A DNA stretch of 64,000 nucleotides from Actinomycetota bacterium. GTDB taxonomy: Bacteria > Actinomycetota > Acidimicrobiia > Acidimicrobiales > Ilumatobacteraceae. The notes under the pieces are model-generated. The model had not been told where the DNA came from. It did no database searches and saw only the letters and a program-made list of their open reading frames with translations. Position 1 is the first letter of the stretch, and each line of letters begins with the position of its first letter. Position numbers and translations under genes: made by a program. This document shows, piece by piece, positions 50,589 to 60,061 of this stretch. Location: positions 62,001-126,000 of the forward strand of contig VFYV01000003.1 of NCBI GenBank assembly GCA_016871395.1, read 5' to 3'.

Positions 50589-51284
50589 ATGGACGCTCTG
50601 ACGTTGAATCGTCAGGTCGAGGGTCTCGCGGCGTCGCATCAGCGTTTGTTGTCGACGCTCGATCCGATCGAGGGCCAGGGCCTCACCGACGAGATGGTGC
50701 GACGACCGTCGCGATTGCCCAACTGGACGGTGGGCCACGTTCTCACGCATCTGGCGCGTCATGCCGACAGTTTCACGAGGCTCACCATGGCTGCGGAGAA
50801 CGCCGCTCCTGGTTCCTTCGATCCGGTCGACCAGTATCCCGGGGGTGTCGAGATTCGAAACGCCGACATCGAGGCCGGGGCCACGCGAGGCGCCCGTGAT
50901 CAGATGGTCGACCTACGTCGGTCGATCTATGAATTGGAGGGCGCTTGGGTGGTGGCTCGTCGAGCGTGGTTCGGTCGTGGTCGCCTGCTGGCGGGGTTCG
51001 AGGTCCCGATCTCGGAGTTGCCGTTGCGGCGATGGCGTGAAGTCGAGGTCCATATCGGTGATCTGGGTTTGGATGAGTTGGGTTGTGACGGGCCCGATTC
51101 ATGGTCGGCCGAATACGTGCGCCACGACCTCACCGTCATGGCGATGCAGTGGAGGGCGAGAGGTCCCATGGGAATGACCGAGTTACCTACGTTGGTCCTG
51201 CGGCTGGATCCGGCGTATCGTCTGGCATGGCTCTTGGGTCGATTCGACGTGGAGGGTGTCGCATCGGCGGGGATGATCGCGTGA
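50589..51284 (+). CDS. mycothiol-dependent maleylpyruvate isomerase-family (DinB superfamily) protein
   Basis: 'LPNWTVGHVLTHLARHADSFTRL', 'RWREVEVHIGDLGL'. Confidence 0.82.
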   Translation: MDALTLNRQVEGLAASHQRLLSTLDPIEGQGLTDEMVRRPSRLPNWTVGHVLTHLARHADSFTRLTMAAENAAPGSFDPVDQYPGGVEIRNADIEAGATRGARDQMVDLRRSIYELEGAWVVARRAWFGRGRLLAGFEVPISELPLRRWREVEVHIGDLGLDELGCDGPDSWSAEYVRHDLTVMAMQWRARGPMGMTELPTLVLRLDPAYRLAWLLGRFDVEGVASAGMIA

Positions 51285-51291
51285 TGTTCCG

Positions 51292-52932
51292 ATGATTCGA
51301 AGGGCGATGTCGCGTCGGTTCCCACGTGTCGTGGGAGCGTCGCTGACCTTCGTCGTGTTCATCTCGATGCCATCGTCGGTATCGGCCCACGCACAACTGG
51401 AATCAGCGTCGCCATCTCCCTCGGCGGTGTTGGAGAGCGGGCCCACCGAGGTGGTACTCGACTTCGACGACCCGGTCTCCCCGGTGCCCCGTTCCATCGA
51501 GATCTACGACGAGAGTGGTAATCGGTTGATACTCGAGGAGGCTCTCGTTGCCGACGACGACCCCACCGTCATGTCGGCCGGAGGAGTGCCCGACTTGCCC
51601 GGGGGGATCTACGCGGTGGTCTATCGCGCGCTTTCCAGTGACGGTCATGTCGTCGAGGGTGCGTACACGTTCCGAGTGGGCACCGACCCCTCCGCTGTCG
51701 ACCCTTCCGACCTCCTCGACGGGTTGCTCGACGGATCGGCCGGTCCGTCGGGTCTGTCGTGGGCGATGGGCATCGGTCGCTGGCTGGCCTACGTCGGAAT
51801 GTCGGTTCTCCTCGGTGGATTGGCGCTCATGGCCGGCGGCGGAATCTCCTCGCGCCGTTCCGTGACGCTGATCGGTGGAGGTTGGTTGGCCGCGGTCGCC
51901 GGATCCCTGGTCGTGTTTTCCCTACAAGGCCCGTACACGGTGGCCGGTCGTTGGTCCGACGCGTGGGACCCTTCGTTGTGGTCCGATGTCGCCGACACGC
52001 GACTGGGCAAGGCGATCCTCGTTCGCTTGTCTCTGCTCGTGGTGTTGGCCGTCCTGCTGCTCGTCCTGCGCGGGGCCTTTGCGCGGACCACCACCACGTG
52101 GTGGAGGTCGACCACGGCGCTGGTGGGCGCCGGCAGCGTCGTTTCCTTCGCAGCGTCGGGTCACCTCAGCACCTCGAGTCTGTCCGGACTCGCCGTGGCC
52201 GTGGGCGCGGTCCACACGTCCTCGGTCGTTTTGTGGCTCGGAGGCCTTTCGCTGGTGGTCGGGGGAGGGGTTCTCCGGTCCCCCGACGCTCCGGCGGTGG
52301 TGGCGCGGTTCTCGCGTCTGGCCACGTGGGCGCTTCCGATCTCGGTGGTCACCGGACTGTGGCAGGCGTGGCATCTGTTGCCCGCGTTGTCGAGGATCAC
52401 CTACTCCGATTGGGGTAAGGGTCTGCTCATCAAGGTGAGTCTCGTCGTCGGAGTAGTCACCTTGGGAATGTTCGGACGGTGGTTGGCGCGACGCGACGAC
52501 AGGGAGGGCCTGCGGCGACTCGTCGCCGTGGAGTTGGTTCTCGGGGTTCTGGTGCTCGCCGTCACCGCCGGTATGGTCGCCAAGTCGCCGGAGGTTGCAT
52601 CGGAGTCCACGGTGGTCGAGGTGGCATTGGTCGATGGAGACATGATCGCCAATCTCGCGGTGACGCCGGGTCGTGTCGGATTCACCGAGCTTCATCTCAT
52701 CATCGAATCTCCGGCTGGTTCGCTGCGCCCCGTGGAATCCGTCGAGATGCGCATGACCCTCGCGAACTCGGAGATTCCGACTGTGGTGGTCCCGGTCGAG
52801 ATTCTCGGTCCGAATCACTTCGTCGGTTCGTTGTCGGTTCCCTACGCCGGCGTATGGAACGTGGAGATTCTGGTCAGTCCCGATTCGACCTCGAGCAAGC
52901 GTCTCACCACCGACGTGACGATCGTTTCCTAG
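51292..52932 (+). CDS. CopC-CopD fused copper resistance/import protein (YcnJ-like)
   Basis: N-terminal CopC 'AHAQLESASPSPSAVL...VVYRALSSDGHVVEGAYTFRVG', then multi-TM CopD with conserved His-containing TM loops. Confidence 0.85.
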   Translation: MIRRAMSRRFPRVVGASLTFVVFISMPSSVSAHAQLESASPSPSAVLESGPTEVVLDFDDPVSPVPRSIEIYDESGNRLILEEALVADDDPTVMSAGGVPDLPGGIYAVVYRALSSDGHVVEGAYTFRVGTDPSAVDPSDLLDGLLDGSAGPSGLSWAMGIGRWLAYVGMSVLLGGLALMAGGGISSRRSVTLIGGGWLAAVAGSLVVFSLQGPYTVAGRWSDAWDPSLWSDVADTRLGKAILVRLSLLVVLAVLLLVLRGAFARTTTTWWRSTTALVGAGSVVSFAASGHLSTSSLSGLAVAVGAVHTSSVVLWLGGLSLVVGGGVLRSPDAPAVVARFSRLATWALPISVVTGLWQAWHLLPALSRITYSDWGKGLLIKVSLVVGVVTLGMFGRWLARRDDREGLRRLVAVELVLGVLVLAVTAGMVAKSPEVASESTVVEVALVDGDMIANLAVTPGRVGFTELHLIIESPAGSLRPVESVEMRMTLANSEIPTVVVPVEILGPNHFVGSLSVPYAGVWNVEILVSPDSTSSKRLTTDVTIVS

Positions 52933-54146
52933 CGCTCGGCGAACGCATCGCCGAGGTCCGCGGCGTTCGAGATGGCGTCGGCGGCGTGTTGAATCTGCAC
53001 GCGCACGTCGGCGGGTACGTGGGCCGAGTCGGGGTTCATCAAGCCGTCCTCGATGGCGGCTCGACGGGCGCTGGTCTCGGCGACGCGTGCCAGACGTTCG
53101 CGGTCGTGGTGCTCGGTTCGAGCGGAGCGTTCCGCGACGTCCTGCCGGGTGTCCATGCGACCCGCCAGCGTGGTGGTGACGGCCTCGAGAGCTTTTCCGG
53201 CCGGCCACGACAGGCCGAGGGGAAGATGGGTGGGGATCGACAGGAGCGCGGCACGGGTCGCCGTTTCTCGTCGAGCCCGTTCCACGTCCACGTCGCGCAG
53301 AATCTCGGTGCTCGCCCCGACAGCGAAGGCGATTTGGTCGATGCGCGTCATGCGTGCTTCGTGCTCGAGGGGCAGATCTCGGAAATCGCGCTCGATGGCG
53401 GGACCCAACGCTGTTCGAAGACGTCGCGCGGCCGCGTCGTGATCAGCGATTTGCCGCAACCGGTCGCGTCCGGCAACGGGATCGCCGTTCCAGCGTGCCG
53501 ACAGGCCGGTGAAGTACAGAATCCACGGTGCGGCCATCGATCCCAGCATTTCCCGCAATTCGGAGCGTCGCTGTGCCAGCGCCCGGACATCGAGGCGGGC
53601 GCCACTGAAGACCTCACGTGTGTTCGGCTCGGCGAACACCGCGGCAGCGACGGCCTCGATGCGTATCCGCGCTTTCTCGGGGTTCACCGAGCGAGGATCG
53701 GTGGCTCGTATCCAAAGGTCACGAAGTTCGGAAATGTCCGTCGTGCTGAAGAGAAGTGCGGTCAGGTGTAGAGATTCGCGCTCGATGATGGAGTCCATCA
53801 GCGCATCGCGGGTGGGATCATGCGCCGCCATCGTGCGAACCACCGAATCGATCGGGGTGGAGTCGAACGTCGTGGATCGGGCCCACCACTTCACATCGGC
53901 GATCCAGTCGTCGATGATCGCGGTGAGAGCGGTGTTTCGTGGTAGCGGATCGAGCGCCAATGGGGAGGTCAGTATTCGGTGAACGCGACGCGTCACCTCC
54001 TCCAACGCCACCAGGCAACGTCCCACCTCGGCGACGTTGGCGACTCGCTCCGAGGTGACGCGGACCCGATGCAAGAGGTTCTGGGCTTCGGTGAGTCGAT
54101 GGCGCCCCCGGTGCAGGGCCTCGATGTCGATCATGAGCGTGCTCAC
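52929..54146 (-). CDS. hypothetical, mainly helical protein of unknown function
   Basis: About 405-aa ORF with GTG start overlapping upstream stop (GTGA); no recognised motif. Confidence 0.65.
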   Translation of the reverse strand: MSTLMIDIEALHRGRHRLTEAQNLLHRVRVTSERVANVAEVGRCLVALEEVTRRVHRILTSPLALDPLPRNTALTAIIDDWIADVKWWARSTTFDSTPIDSVVRTMAAHDPTRDALMDSIIERESLHLTALLFSTTDISELRDLWIRATDPRSVNPEKARIRIEAVAAAVFAEPNTREVFSGARLDVRALAQRRSELREMLGSMAAPWILYFTGLSARWNGDPVAGRDRLRQIADHDAAARRLRTALGPAIERDFRDLPLEHEARMTRIDQIAFAVGASTEILRDVDVERARRETATRAALLSIPTHLPLGLSWPAGKALEAVTTTLAGRMDTRQDVAERSARTEHHDRERLARVAETSARRAAIEDGLMNPDSAHVPADVRVQIQHAADAISNAADLGDAFAER

Positions 54147-54325
54147 GGGAGCCACGTGTTCTGGAGGTGACGAAGCCGATGGACGAGGTGGGCGAGATCA
54201 CGAGTGATCTCCTGGATCACCGGACCATGATTCAGTGATCGATCGATGATGCCCAACGTTTCCTCGATCAATTCGCGGGCGACGACGAGTTCTCGGGGAA
54301 TATGTTGCGCGACGGCGACGCTCAC
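54143..54325 (-). CDS. small hypothetical helical protein (about 60 aa)
   Basis: VSVAVAQHIPRELVVARELIEETLGIIDRSLNHGPVIQEITRDLAHLVHRLRHLQNTWLP; first in-frame start GTG 54325; coupled to 52929-54146. Confidence 0.5.
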   Translation of the reverse strand: MSVAVAQHIPRELVVARELIEETLGIIDRSLNHGPVIQEITRDLAHLVHRLRHLQNTWLP

Positions 54326-54353
54326 GGCTGAGGGTGGGACGTGGGCGACGTTC

Positions 54354-55871
54354 TCAGGCGAGTCGAAGAACGACTCGGTGATGGGGCAGGGTGGTGACCG
54401 GTTCGACGAACCCCTCACCGACCACCACGAAACCGTTGCGTCGGTAGAAGTCGACAGCGGTGTCGCGCGCGTTCGCCCACACGATCTGAGCACCCTCGTG
54501 TCCGGCTCGATCGACGCCGGCTGCCAGCAAACGAGTTCCGATTCCGACTCCCTGCAGGTGGCGGGCGGTGGCCATACCTCGCAGTTGAACGGCCACGAGG
54601 TCGGGGTGATCGACGCTTGCCCGGCGCATCCACGTACTGGTCCCGACGATGCTTCCAGATCCGTCGACGGCGGCGAGGTGAAAGGTGGTGGGGTCGTGGT
54701 CGCCATCGAAATCGATCGAGCGATTGGCCATACCGCGGCGCAACACGTCGAGACGCAACGGTCTCACGTCGTCGACGCCAACTTCGAGGATCGCCTCCAC
54801 GGGCTGAATGGCAACGGTGGTTCCATCGTGGCTGGCGGATCGGTACATGGCGTCCACCACCCGATGGGCCCGTAAAGCCACGCCGGCATCGGGGTGGGCG
54901 GGAACTCCGAGAAGAACGGCCCGCAGGAACGCGGCGTCCGGATTCGGATCCCGGCTCACCAGAGACCGGGTGGCGCTCATCAGCTCGGCGCCCCCGATGG
55001 AGGACGTCGAACCGTCGGAGTCGGTCCACGTGACCGGACCCGACCAGTCATCACCTTCGATGGTGATGAAACGCCGTTCGCACAAAACCTCCACTCGACG
55101 CGAGCCCGGGCGGGCGAGATTGTCGTGCCAGACACTGGTGAGAACTCCCTGCGGGGAGGCCGAGCCCGTCTCGGCGTCGAAGGTGAAGGAGGCAGCGACC
55201 ACGTCCTCGATTCCGGCGTGTTCGTGGAAACTCGAACGACGGGCGCTGACGCTACGAATGGGTCCGATGAGGGCGTGCAACATGTCGACGTCGTGGATGC
55301 TGTGTTCGAGGAGGGTTCCGGCGCCGGCCTTACTGGCGTCGCTTCGCCACGTGGATGCGTAATGACCTTGGATTGGAATGAATTGGTCGTCACGAAACGC
55401 CACACTCATGACTCGGCCGGCACTCGGGTCCTCGATCAACCGTCGGGCCATCAGATACGCGGGAGAGTGTCGAAGCACGAGACCGACCTGATTGATGGTC
55501 CCCGACGATTCGAGGAGTTCGGTGATGGTGATGGCGTCGGCGAGGTTGGGGGCCAATGGCTTCTCGCAGAACACCGATCGGCCAGCGTCCACGGCGGCCT
55601 CGACCAGACGACGATGCTCCGACGTCCAGGTGCAGATGTAGACGGCGTCGCAGGAGGCCAGCACGTCGTCCACCGACTCCATCACGATGTGACCACTCGC
55701 TCGAGCGAAACTCTCGGCTCGGGTGCGTTCGGTGTCGAACACTCCGGCGCGCTCGACGGTGAAATCCAGATCGGCGCTGGCCCGGCGAATGCTCTTGGAG
55801 TGGTAGGTGGCGATGTGGCCGGCACCGATGAACCCGATGCGCACCACGTCCGAATGCACCGACCGTGACAT
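54354..55871 (-). CDS. Gfo/Idh/MocA-family oxidoreductase fused to C-terminal GNAT acetyltransferase
   Basis: N-term 'IGFIGAGHIATYHSKSIRRA', 'VDAGRSVFCEKPLAPNLADA'; C-term GNAT 'RGMATARHLQGVGIGTRLLAAGVDRA...DFYRRNGFVVVGEGF'. Confidence 0.88.
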   Translation of the reverse strand: MSRSVHSDVVRIGFIGAGHIATYHSKSIRRASADLDFTVERAGVFDTERTRAESFARASGHIVMESVDDVLASCDAVYICTWTSEHRRLVEAAVDAGRSVFCEKPLAPNLADAITITELLESSGTINQVGLVLRHSPAYLMARRLIEDPSAGRVMSVAFRDDQFIPIQGHYASTWRSDASKAGAGTLLEHSIHDVDMLHALIGPIRSVSARRSSFHEHAGIEDVVAASFTFDAETGSASPQGVLTSVWHDNLARPGSRRVEVLCERRFITIEGDDWSGPVTWTDSDGSTSSIGGAELMSATRSLVSRDPNPDAAFLRAVLLGVPAHPDAGVALRAHRVVDAMYRSASHDGTTVAIQPVEAILEVGVDDVRPLRLDVLRRGMANRSIDFDGDHDPTTFHLAAVDGSGSIVGTSTWMRRASVDHPDLVAVQLRGMATARHLQGVGIGTRLLAAGVDRAGHEGAQIVWANARDTAVDFYRRNGFVVVGEGFVEPVTTLPHHRVVLRLA

Positions 55872-55880
55872 GAGGGCAAA

Positions 55881-56540
55881 CTATCCGAGGCGTACCGTCG
55901 AGGAGGCCAGGAAGTCGGCCTCGTTCTCGTCGTGTGTGACGATCAGAGTGGCCGTGTTGCTGTCGAGGAGGATCTCACCGACGTCGATCATCAATCGATC
56001 GTGAAGATCCCGATCCAAACCGGTGAGGGGTTCGTCCAACAGTAAGGCCGCCGGCATCGGAGCCAGTCCCCGAGCCAGAGCAACTCGTTTGGCCTCGCCT
56101 CCGGACAGGATGCCAACCGGATCGTCGTTGCGTCCGTCGAGACCCACGAGTCGTAAAAGTTCCTCGACACGCTCGTGGGTGCGACGTCCACGCCATGATC
56201 GCCGATCGTCGCGGTTGGCGGTATTGCGCAATCCGTAGGCGATGTTCTCGGCGACGGATAGGTGGGGGAAGAGTTGATTGTCCTGAAAGACCAGGCCGAT
56301 TCGGCGTGCGTGGACGGGGGTGTCGGTGACGTCGATCCCGTCGAGGGTGACGCGACCGCTGAGGGGACGGTCGATGCCGGCGATGACCCGTAGCAGCGAG
56401 GACTTTCCTATTCCCGACGGTCCGAGGAGTGCCACGGCCGAGCCTCGTTCGACGGCGAAGGACAGATTGTCGACCAGTATCCGGCCCTCATGGGCGACGG
56501 AGATCCCGTCGATCTCGAGTCCGCTCACGACGACCCCCAA
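55881..56540 (-). CDS. thiQ: thiamine ABC transporter ATP-binding protein (ThiQ-like)
   Basis: 'GPSGIGKSSLLRVIAGID', 'LSGGEAKRVALARGLAP'; operon with ThiB/P downstream of TPP riboswitch. Confidence 0.82.
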   Translation of the reverse strand: MGVVVSGLEIDGISVAHEGRILVDNLSFAVERGSAVALLGPSGIGKSSLLRVIAGIDRPLSGRVTLDGIDVTDTPVHARRIGLVFQDNQLFPHLSVAENIAYGLRNTANRDDRRSWRGRRTHERVEELLRLVGLDGRNDDPVGILSGGEAKRVALARGLAPMPAALLLDEPLTGLDRDLHDRLMIDVGEILLDSNTATLIVTHDENEADFLASSTVRLG

Positions 56541-58090
56541 GTTCGGTCGGATCGCGAGGTCGAGATCAACGCGAAAGTGGTGACGAAAAGCAGCACGACC
56601 GCGGCCCCCTGCCCGGTGAGACGGGCCAGATCACCCGAGCGACCCAGCAGACGCTCGATGATTATGGGCAAGGTGTCGGTATCGGAGCGCGAAAGGAAAC
56701 TGGTGGCCCCGAATTCACCGAGCGAGATCGCGATCGACAGGCCGATCGCCGTGCGAATCGCGCGGGCGATGAGAGGGACGTCGATCGTGGCCCATACGCG
56801 TGCCGGTGATGCTCCGAGGGTGGCGGCGACGGAGCGGAGTCGACCGGGAATTCGGGCCTGCACCGGCTGGACGACGCGAATGACGAAAGGTAGGGCGACC
56901 ACTGCGTGCACGACCGGCACGAGCCACCACGCTCCACGGAAATCGAACGGAGCCGTGTCGTAGGTGATCAGGATGCCGAGGCCGACCGCGACCGCCGAGG
57001 CCCCCAACGGGATCAGGAGGATGCGATCGACGACCGTTCGACCCATGACGGCCGCGGTCGACGTGGCCACTCCGATCGGTACCGCGATGGCGGTCGCGAC
57101 CAGGGCGAACAGCAGCGATCTTGGCAGGACGTGCGCCAGGTCGACTTGGAGTCCGGGCATGTTCGATCCCCCGAACAGCAGTCGCCAGCCGCCCAGAGTC
57201 CAGCGCCCCCGCGATCTCAGTGACGAAACGACGAGCGAGATCAACGGGAGCGCGGTGAGTGCGATGGTGATCGCGGTGACGAGTCGAGCCAAGGGTCGAT
57301 CACGCCGACGGGAGCGATGAGACGAGTCGGTGAAGACGACCCGATCCTTTCTGAGCCACGAGAACAAGCACACCGCCGCCACGATCAACTGGGTGATCGC
57401 CAGGGTCGCAGCGCCGGGAAGGTCGTCGAACAGAATCGCCCGCCGGTACACCTCGACTTCGATCGTGGCGTGGTTGCCGCCCAGCATGCGAACCACGCCG
57501 TAAGAGGTGGCGCACATGAAGCCGACGATGGCCGTAGCCGACGTCAAGGCCGGCCGCAGCAGGGGGAGGGTGATGGTGGTGAAAGTTCGAACCCGACCGG
57601 CCCCCAAACTGCGGGCGGCGGCCGACAACAGAGGGTCGATGGTCGCCCAGACCGGGGCGATGGTGCGGATCACGACGGCGACGTTGACGTAGACGTGTGC
57701 GATGACCACGGGCGTCAGGCCTCGTTCGATGGAGTCGGGGAGGAGTCCGAGAAATGCCGCTCCGACCACGACGGTCGGCATCATGAAGGGCACCGTGGTG
57801 ACGGCCAGCGCCGAACGATGACCGGGCATCGAGTGGTGGGAGAGGGCCCAGGCGGGTGCGAGACCGAGCAAAACGGTGACGACGGTGGACAAAGCCGTCT
57901 CGAGGAGGGTGAACGACAAGGCGTCACCGATACCCGGCCGTGACCAGACCCCGAACAAAGCGTCGGAGTCGATCGTTCGCAAGCCCAGAGCGATGACCGG
58001 AATCACGATCGATGCGAGCACCAGCAAAAATCCGGGTGCCGCGAGCAGCGGACCACGGAGTCGAGCGAGAGGCTCAGCCGACGATTTCAT
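56525..58090 (-). CDS. thiP: thiamine ABC transporter permease (ThiP-like)
   Basis: Multi-TM, two EAA loops ('AAARSLGAGRVRTFTTITLPLLRPA', 'SVAATLGASPARVWATIDVPLI'). Confidence 0.82.
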   Translation of the reverse strand: MKSSAEPLARLRGPLLAAPGFLLVLASIVIPVIALGLRTIDSDALFGVWSRPGIGDALSFTLLETALSTVVTVLLGLAPAWALSHHSMPGHRSALAVTTVPFMMPTVVVGAAFLGLLPDSIERGLTPVVIAHVYVNVAVVIRTIAPVWATIDPLLSAAARSLGAGRVRTFTTITLPLLRPALTSATAIVGFMCATSYGVVRMLGGNHATIEVEVYRRAILFDDLPGAATLAITQLIVAAVCLFSWLRKDRVVFTDSSHRSRRRDRPLARLVTAITIALTALPLISLVVSSLRSRGRWTLGGWRLLFGGSNMPGLQVDLAHVLPRSLLFALVATAIAVPIGVATSTAAVMGRTVVDRILLIPLGASAVAVGLGILITYDTAPFDFRGAWWLVPVVHAVVALPFVIRVVQPVQARIPGRLRSVAATLGASPARVWATIDVPLIARAIRTAIGLSIAISLGEFGATSFLSRSDTDTLPIIIERLLGRSGDLARLTGQGAAVVLLFVTTFALISTSRSDRTWGSS

Positions 58091-59123
58091 CCCATTCTTC
58101 CAACCAGCCGTCTCGCGAGGACGCGATGGTGTCAGGATCCATCACCAGTGGGCTCGTCACCGGCTGCACGTGCGCAGCGAAAGTCCGAGGTAAGGCGGCG
58201 CGTTCGTTGGCGGGGAAGACGAACAGGCTCTCGGGCATCGTCTCTTGGAACGTCGTCGACACGAGGAAGTCGATCAGTGTGCGGGCCTCGGTAACGTGTC
58301 TCGAGCCCCGGAGCACACCGACGTACTCGATTTGTCGAAAGCAGGTGGCCGTCACGACGGCGGTTGGTGCGGGGGCACCCTCCGGCAACGGGGGGTCGGC
58401 GTAGAGCACCTCGGCCGGTGGTGACGACGCGTAACTGACGACCAGTGGGCGATCCCCGCCGTATCGAGAAAAGGCGGTGTAGTAGGCCTCGTACCAGCCG
58501 TCGACCACCAAGAGGTCGTTGTCGCGGAGATCACGCCACGTGTCGCGCCAGTTCTCAGGGTCGGCGACGATGGACCCCAGCAGGAACGCCAGGCCCGTCG
58601 ACGAAGTCAGAGCGCTCGGCGTGACCAGCAGACCCCGGTACTCCGGTTCGGTGAGGTCGGCGAACGAGTTCGGCGGCTCGATTCCCAACGTCTCCAGTCG
58701 TTCGATGTCGTAATTGACGCAGACGTCGCCGTAATCGACGGGAGTCACGGTGTCGGCGGCCGTGGCCACGAGTTCGGACGACAATCCGTCGACACGACTC
58801 ACGTACGGGTCGAAGACGTCGGCCTCGATGGCTCGACCCAGAAGGGTGTTGTCGACACCCCACATCACGTCGCCCTCCGGGTTGCCAGCGGTGAGCGCGG
58901 CCTTGGCGAGCATCTCGCCGGTGTCGCCGGCCGCGATGACCCGAACCGCGATTCCGGTGTCGTTCGTGAAGTCGTCGAAGATTCCCTCGAGGGGGGTGAA
59001 TGACTCGTACGCGACGATGGTCAGGGTGACACCGTCGGTCTCGGTGTCACTCCCGCCGGAGCAGGCCAACGAGGTCGCCACGCTCAGGCCGGCAATCGAT
59101 AGGGCGGCAATCCGTGATCTCAT
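58074..59123 (-). CDS. thiB: thiamine ABC transporter substrate-binding lipoprotein (ThiB/TbpA-like)
   Basis: Lipobox 'ATSLACSGG', 'LTIVAYESFTPLEGIFDDFTNDTGIAVRVIAAGDTGEMLAKAALTAGNPEGDVMWGVDNTLLGRA'. Confidence 0.88.
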   Translation of the reverse strand: MRSRIAALSIAGLSVATSLACSGGSDTETDGVTLTIVAYESFTPLEGIFDDFTNDTGIAVRVIAAGDTGEMLAKAALTAGNPEGDVMWGVDNTLLGRAIEADVFDPYVSRVDGLSSELVATAADTVTPVDYGDVCVNYDIERLETLGIEPPNSFADLTEPEYRGLLVTPSALTSSTGLAFLLGSIVADPENWRDTWRDLRDNDLLVVDGWYEAYYTAFSRYGGDRPLVVSYASSPPAEVLYADPPLPEGAPAPTAVVTATCFRQIEYVGVLRGSRHVTEARTLIDFLVSTTFQETMPESLFVFPANERAALPRTFAAHVQPVTSPLVMDPDTIASSRDGWLEEWDEIVG

Positions 59124-59854
59124 GATGTCCTTTTCTCCATGGGGGACGCGGTCAGCAGGGTGGGTTCGAGGTGGACGGCGCCCGGGATGACGACCGCCAA
59201 CACTCCTGACCGAAGGCTGATTCGGGTGGGGCCCGCGACGATGTTGCTGACACCACGTGCACGTTGCGACAGGAGGGTTTCGTCGCGCAGATCCCATCGC
59301 AGACCGGAGGTGACCACGCCGTGCGCCGGGCCGGTGATCGGTACGAGGCTCAACGTGGTTCCAACTGCTCGACCGACGTCGAACGCTCGGGGTCCGTGCA
59401 GAAAATGGACCAGATCATCGGCGACCCACAACCCGAGCCGCTCGATGGGGGAGAGCGCGGGTTCCGCCAGCGCGGCCATGACACCCAGCACGTGGTCGAT
59501 ACGGTTGCCGCCCCCCCAGAGGACCGTGACGGCCCGCGGGTGCATCGAGGCGATCGCCGCGAGAGCGAGTTCGGTGTCGGTTCGGTCCTTGTCCCGGTCG
59601 GTGATCGCAAAGGACGCCCCCTCGGCGGCGGCCCACGAGCGAGCGTCATCACTGATCGAGTCCATGTCCCCGATGACGAGGTTCGGAATCAAACCGAGGG
59701 CGCGAGCGTGATCGACGCCCGAGTCGGCGCACACGACCCGATCGAATGAAATCACGTGCCGCAACACGAGGGGATTGGGCGCCGACCCGCCGATGACGAG
59801 CAGGACGTGATCGGCATCGGTCGACGAATGCGGGTTGAAGGTGTCTGCTGACAT
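59120..59854 (-). CDS. thiamine pyrophosphokinase
   Basis: 'VVCADSGVDHARALGLIPNLVIGDMDSISDDA', 'DKDRTDTELALAAI', 'LWGGGNRIDHVLGVMAAL'; ATGA overlap with thiB. Confidence 0.9.
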   Translation of the reverse strand: MSADTFNPHSSTDADHVLLVIGGSAPNPLVLRHVISFDRVVCADSGVDHARALGLIPNLVIGDMDSISDDARSWAAAEGASFAITDRDKDRTDTELALAAIASMHPRAVTVLWGGGNRIDHVLGVMAALAEPALSPIERLGLWVADDLVHFLHGPRAFDVGRAVGTTLSLVPITGPAHGVVTSGLRWDLRDETLLSQRARGVSNIVAGPTRISLRSGVLAVVIPGAVHLEPTLLTASPMEKRTS

Positions 59855-59858
59855 TCGA

Positions 59859-59950
59859 TTCCTCCGCTGGAATTACCCAGTTCAGGTTCTCGGGTCGATG
59901 GCGGCAGCCACCCTCTCAGCCCACTGTTCCCGTGAGCTCCCCGTCGTAAT
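59859..59950 (-). ncRNA. TPP riboswitch (THI element)
   Basis: Minus strand: GGGAGCTCACGGGAACAGTGGGCTGAGAGGGTGG...ACCCGAGAACCTGAACTGGGTAATTCCAGCGGAGGAA. Confidence 0.95.
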
Positions 59951-60061
59951 GACAACCCTACCCCGGCCGTCGTGGTTTGTCCCGCTGGAAACGATGTCGA
60001 TGCCAGACTGTGGTTCGCACCGTCGATTCCGCTGGTGCGTTTCGGGGAGTCGGGGGTCGAA

